Shown here in pieces: positions 62,460-64,000 of a stretch of DNA of 64,000 nt. The DNA is from GWF2-38-69 sp965228125 (GTDB lineage: Bacteria; Verrucomicrobiota; Lentisphaeria; Victivallales; GWF2-38-69). The notes below the pieces were generated by a model. It saw only the letters and a program-made list of their open reading frames with translations. It was not told the DNA's origin and did not search any database. Position 1 is the stretch's first letter. Every line of letters begins with the position of its first letter. The stretch spans positions 2,666,001 through 2,730,000 of the forward strand of contig OZ245791.1 of NCBI GenBank assembly GCA_965228125.1. The letters run 5' to 3'. The translations under genes were made by a program, and so were the position numbers.

Positions 62460-63566
62460 TTATATAGTTTTTCTGTTATACTTATAATAAGCCGAACATG
62501 TGCCTTCTGAACTTACCATACATGGACCTACAGGATTTAACGGATTACATTTTTTCGCAAAAAGCGGGCAGTCAACAGGCTTTATTTTTCCTTTAAGGAC
62601 ATCTCCGCACTTACACATTTTATTATGTTTACCAGGGGTTACGGCAATATTGAATTTTTTAGAGGCGTCGAAAGCGCAGTATTCATTTTTTAATTCCAAT
62701 CCGCTTTTTGGTATGACTCCAATGCCTCTCCATGAAGCATCGCACTCTTTTAGATATTTCCTGAATAAATTCTGTGCAATCAGGTTGCCTTCCTTTTTTA
62801 CGACTCGTTCATAGTCGTTTTCTACAAAAGTTTTGTGTGATACAATCTGCTTTAGTATAGAGTTTATACCTAAGAGAATTTCTACAGGTTCAAAACTGGC
62901 TATCACACAAGGGATATTATATTTACTTGTGATCGGTTCATAGGCTATTGATCCTATGATAGCGCTTACATGGGCCGGACAGAGAAATGCATCTATTTTG
63001 AGTTCGGGGTCAGATGTCAGGACATCCAAGGCGGGTGGAACGAGTTTAAATGCAGTGAGTATCGAAATATTTTTAAGCCCATCTTTAATAGCTGAATCCA
63101 GCATACATACAATTGGCGCAATAGTTGTTTCAAATCCGATAGCAAGAAAGACAAACTCCTTGTCTGGATTTTCTTTGGCGCTATCCAAAAGTGAGAGAGG
63201 AGAGTAGAAGGTTTCTATTTTGCATCCTTCCGAACGGCATTTTGCAAGGTTTTTTTCTGATCCAGGAACATTGATCATGTCTCCGAAAGTAGCAATGTTG
63301 AACCCTTTTAATGCTAATTCAATTGAAGTGTCTATATATCCTGCGTCGGTGACACAGACTGGGCATCCCGGACCGCTTATGAGCGAGATGTTTTGCGGCA
63401 GGAGTTCTCTTATACCATAACGTGAAATGGCCATGGTATGGCTTCCGCACACTTCCATAATATTAATGGATAAATTCCTAGCTGAAAGTATGGCGGCATT
63501 TTTGCCTATCTCTTTTGTCAGGTAAGATGCGGTATCACTGTTTCTATATTCGTCAATATATCTCAT
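62460..63566 (-). CDS. hypD: [NiFe]-hydrogenase maturation protein HypD
   Basis: Scaffold that, with HypC, receives the Fe(CN)2CO group for [NiFe] hydrogenase. The 368-residue product has the marks VCGSHTMAISRYGIRELLP, SGPGCPVCVT with the thiol pair, LAIGFETTIAP, and a C-terminal iron-sulfur cluster set of cysteines (CKCGDVLKGKIKPVDCP, CNPLNPVGPCMVS). hypC precedes it by nine bases. No other hyp or hydrogenase structural gene is inside the window. Confidence 0.95.
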   Translation of the reverse strand: MRYIDEYRNSDTASYLTKEIGKNAAILSARNLSINIMEVCGSHTMAISRYGIRELLPQNISLISGPGCPVCVTDAGYIDTSIELALKGFNIATFGDMINVPGSEKNLAKCRSEGCKIETFYSPLSLLDSAKENPDKEFVFLAIGFETTIAPIVCMLDSAIKDGLKNISILTAFKLVPPALDVLTSDPELKIDAFLCPAHVSAIIGSIAYEPITSKYNIPCVIASFEPVEILLGINSILKQIVSHKTFVENDYERVVKKEGNLIAQNLFRKYLKECDASWRGIGVIPKSGLELKNEYCAFDASKKFNIAVTPGKHNKMCKCGDVLKGKIKPVDCPLFAKKCNPLNPVGPCMVSSEGTCSAYYKYNRKTI

Positions 63567-63575
63567 GGTCTCTTT

Positions 63576-63809
63576 TTATTTAGCAAGGATATTAAGTTCA
63601 GCCAATTCTCTGAAGAGTTCTATTCTTTTATCGGCTTCTTCACTGTCGATTTTTTCGATGGCATAGCCAGCGTGGATGATTACAAAATCTCCTACTTGTA
63701 CGTTTCCTAGTAGAGCTGTGCTGATTCTGGTTTTTGCTCCGTCCGATTCGACTACAGCAATATTATTACCTGCGATTTCAGATATTTTCATAGGTACGGC
63801 AAGGCACAT
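63576..63809 (-). CDS. hypC: [NiFe]-hydrogenase maturation chaperone HypC
   Basis: Small chaperone (77 residues) that carries the iron group with HypD. The functional Cys is residue 2 after removal of Met, in MCLAVPMKI; this fixes the start at 63809 rather than at an in-frame GTG nine bases upstream. The rest (GDFVIIHAGYAIEKID) is the OB-fold core. hypD follows after nine bases. Confidence 0.95.
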   Translation of the reverse strand: MCLAVPMKISEIAGNNIAVVESDGAKTRISTALLGNVQVGDFVIIHAGYAIEKIDSEEADKRIELFRELAELNILAK

Positions 63810-63901
63810 AGTATACACCGGTTGTTAAGAGTTTTAGACGAATATAAAGTTAATGACACGATATTTAAAGCAAAAAAAGGTGTTTTTAAAGGAAAACCAT
63901 T

Positions 63902-64000
63902 TTATTCAATATATTTATTTATGTGTTCTTCGTGTACCAACATTTTCATGATTTTGTATTTTAAGTGCGGATAGGGAAGTTTAGAAAAAATCAGAATGTA
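63902..64000 (-). CDS. possible C-terminal end of a gene cut by the right edge
   Basis: The minus strand reads 32 sense codons from the edge before a TAA at 63904-63902, ending KMLVHEEHINKYIE. The other two minus-strand frames close within six codons. It may be the end of a gene lying upstream of hypC, 92 bases before it, but no family is recognisable. Confidence 0.3.
   Translation of the reverse strand, partial: YILIFSKLPYPHLKYKIMKMLVHEEHINKYIE

Noticed and set aside
1..64000. tRNA, rRNA, insertion sequence or prophage
   Set aside because: No T-arm/anticodon pattern, transposase, integrase or phage structural gene was found on either strand by reading; a tRNAscan run would settle tRNAs.

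Overview
The window is AT-rich, densely coded DNA from a Gram-negative bacterium that uses the standard code (TGA is read as stop throughout). An RND efflux pair, a FtsW-type flippase, the start of a MurG-like gene, lipoprotein signals and GroESL/DnaK support a didermic cell wall. A protein resembling the TIGR04073 exosortase-associated family (5924-6508), known from Lentisphaerota, Verrucomicrobiota and similar lineages, suggests an uncultured PVC-like or related phylum; this placement is an inference. I see no rRNA, tRNA, insertion sequence, prophage or CRISPR array.

Layout. 1-7133: cell-wall and threonine genes, an RND efflux pair, the exosortase-associated-like protein and a DNA repair glycosylase. 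7256-13175: accessory block with a serine hydrolase, an XRE-PAS regulator divergent from an 84-residue gene, an alpha/beta-hydrolase/acyltransferase fusion and a lipoprotein with 2H-phosphoesterase motifs. 13440-19910: alpha-glucan block with an exported type I pullulanase, an MFS carrier and a CBM20-GH77 glucanotransferase. 20324-21955: a 21-residue repeat protein. 22057-33295 (minus strand): ATP-grasp protein, flavin reductase, M15 peptidase, argS, manA, a membrane retropepsin-like protein, hisC, hisD and an amino-acid permease. 33460-36995 (plus): catabolic acetolactate synthase with an unrecognised partner, then a duplicated biotinyl/lipoyl hairpin protein. 37100-41059 (minus): groL, groS, dnaK. 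41361-45990: ftsW, rhaD (convergent), then a fluoride locus crcB-DUF190-crcB followed after 12 bases by a metallophosphoesterase fused to rubrerythrin and rubredoxin modules. 46097-60748: five-gene transporter, sugar-kinase and lipid section, pilT, inositol monophosphatase, a six-hairpin glycosidase-like protein with its own MFS carrier, and an adenosine-specific kinase-family protein. 60761-63809 (minus): GT39 glycosyltransferase, hypD, hypC.

Themes. The cell seems to live by fermenting or respiring sugars and glucans: pullulanase, glucanotransferase, several related MFS sugar carriers, a ROK kinase, ManA, RhaD, AlsS and [NiFe]-hydrogenase maturation genes (HypC, HypD) all fit an anaerobic or microaerobic saccharolytic life. 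Stress and toxicity functions (rubrerythrin fusion, fluoride channels, RND efflux, chaperonins) are the second theme. The most unusual items are the phosphoesterase-rubrerythrin fusion in the fluoride locus, the hydrolase-acyltransferase fusion with its lipoprotein 2H partner, and the AlsS partner protein.
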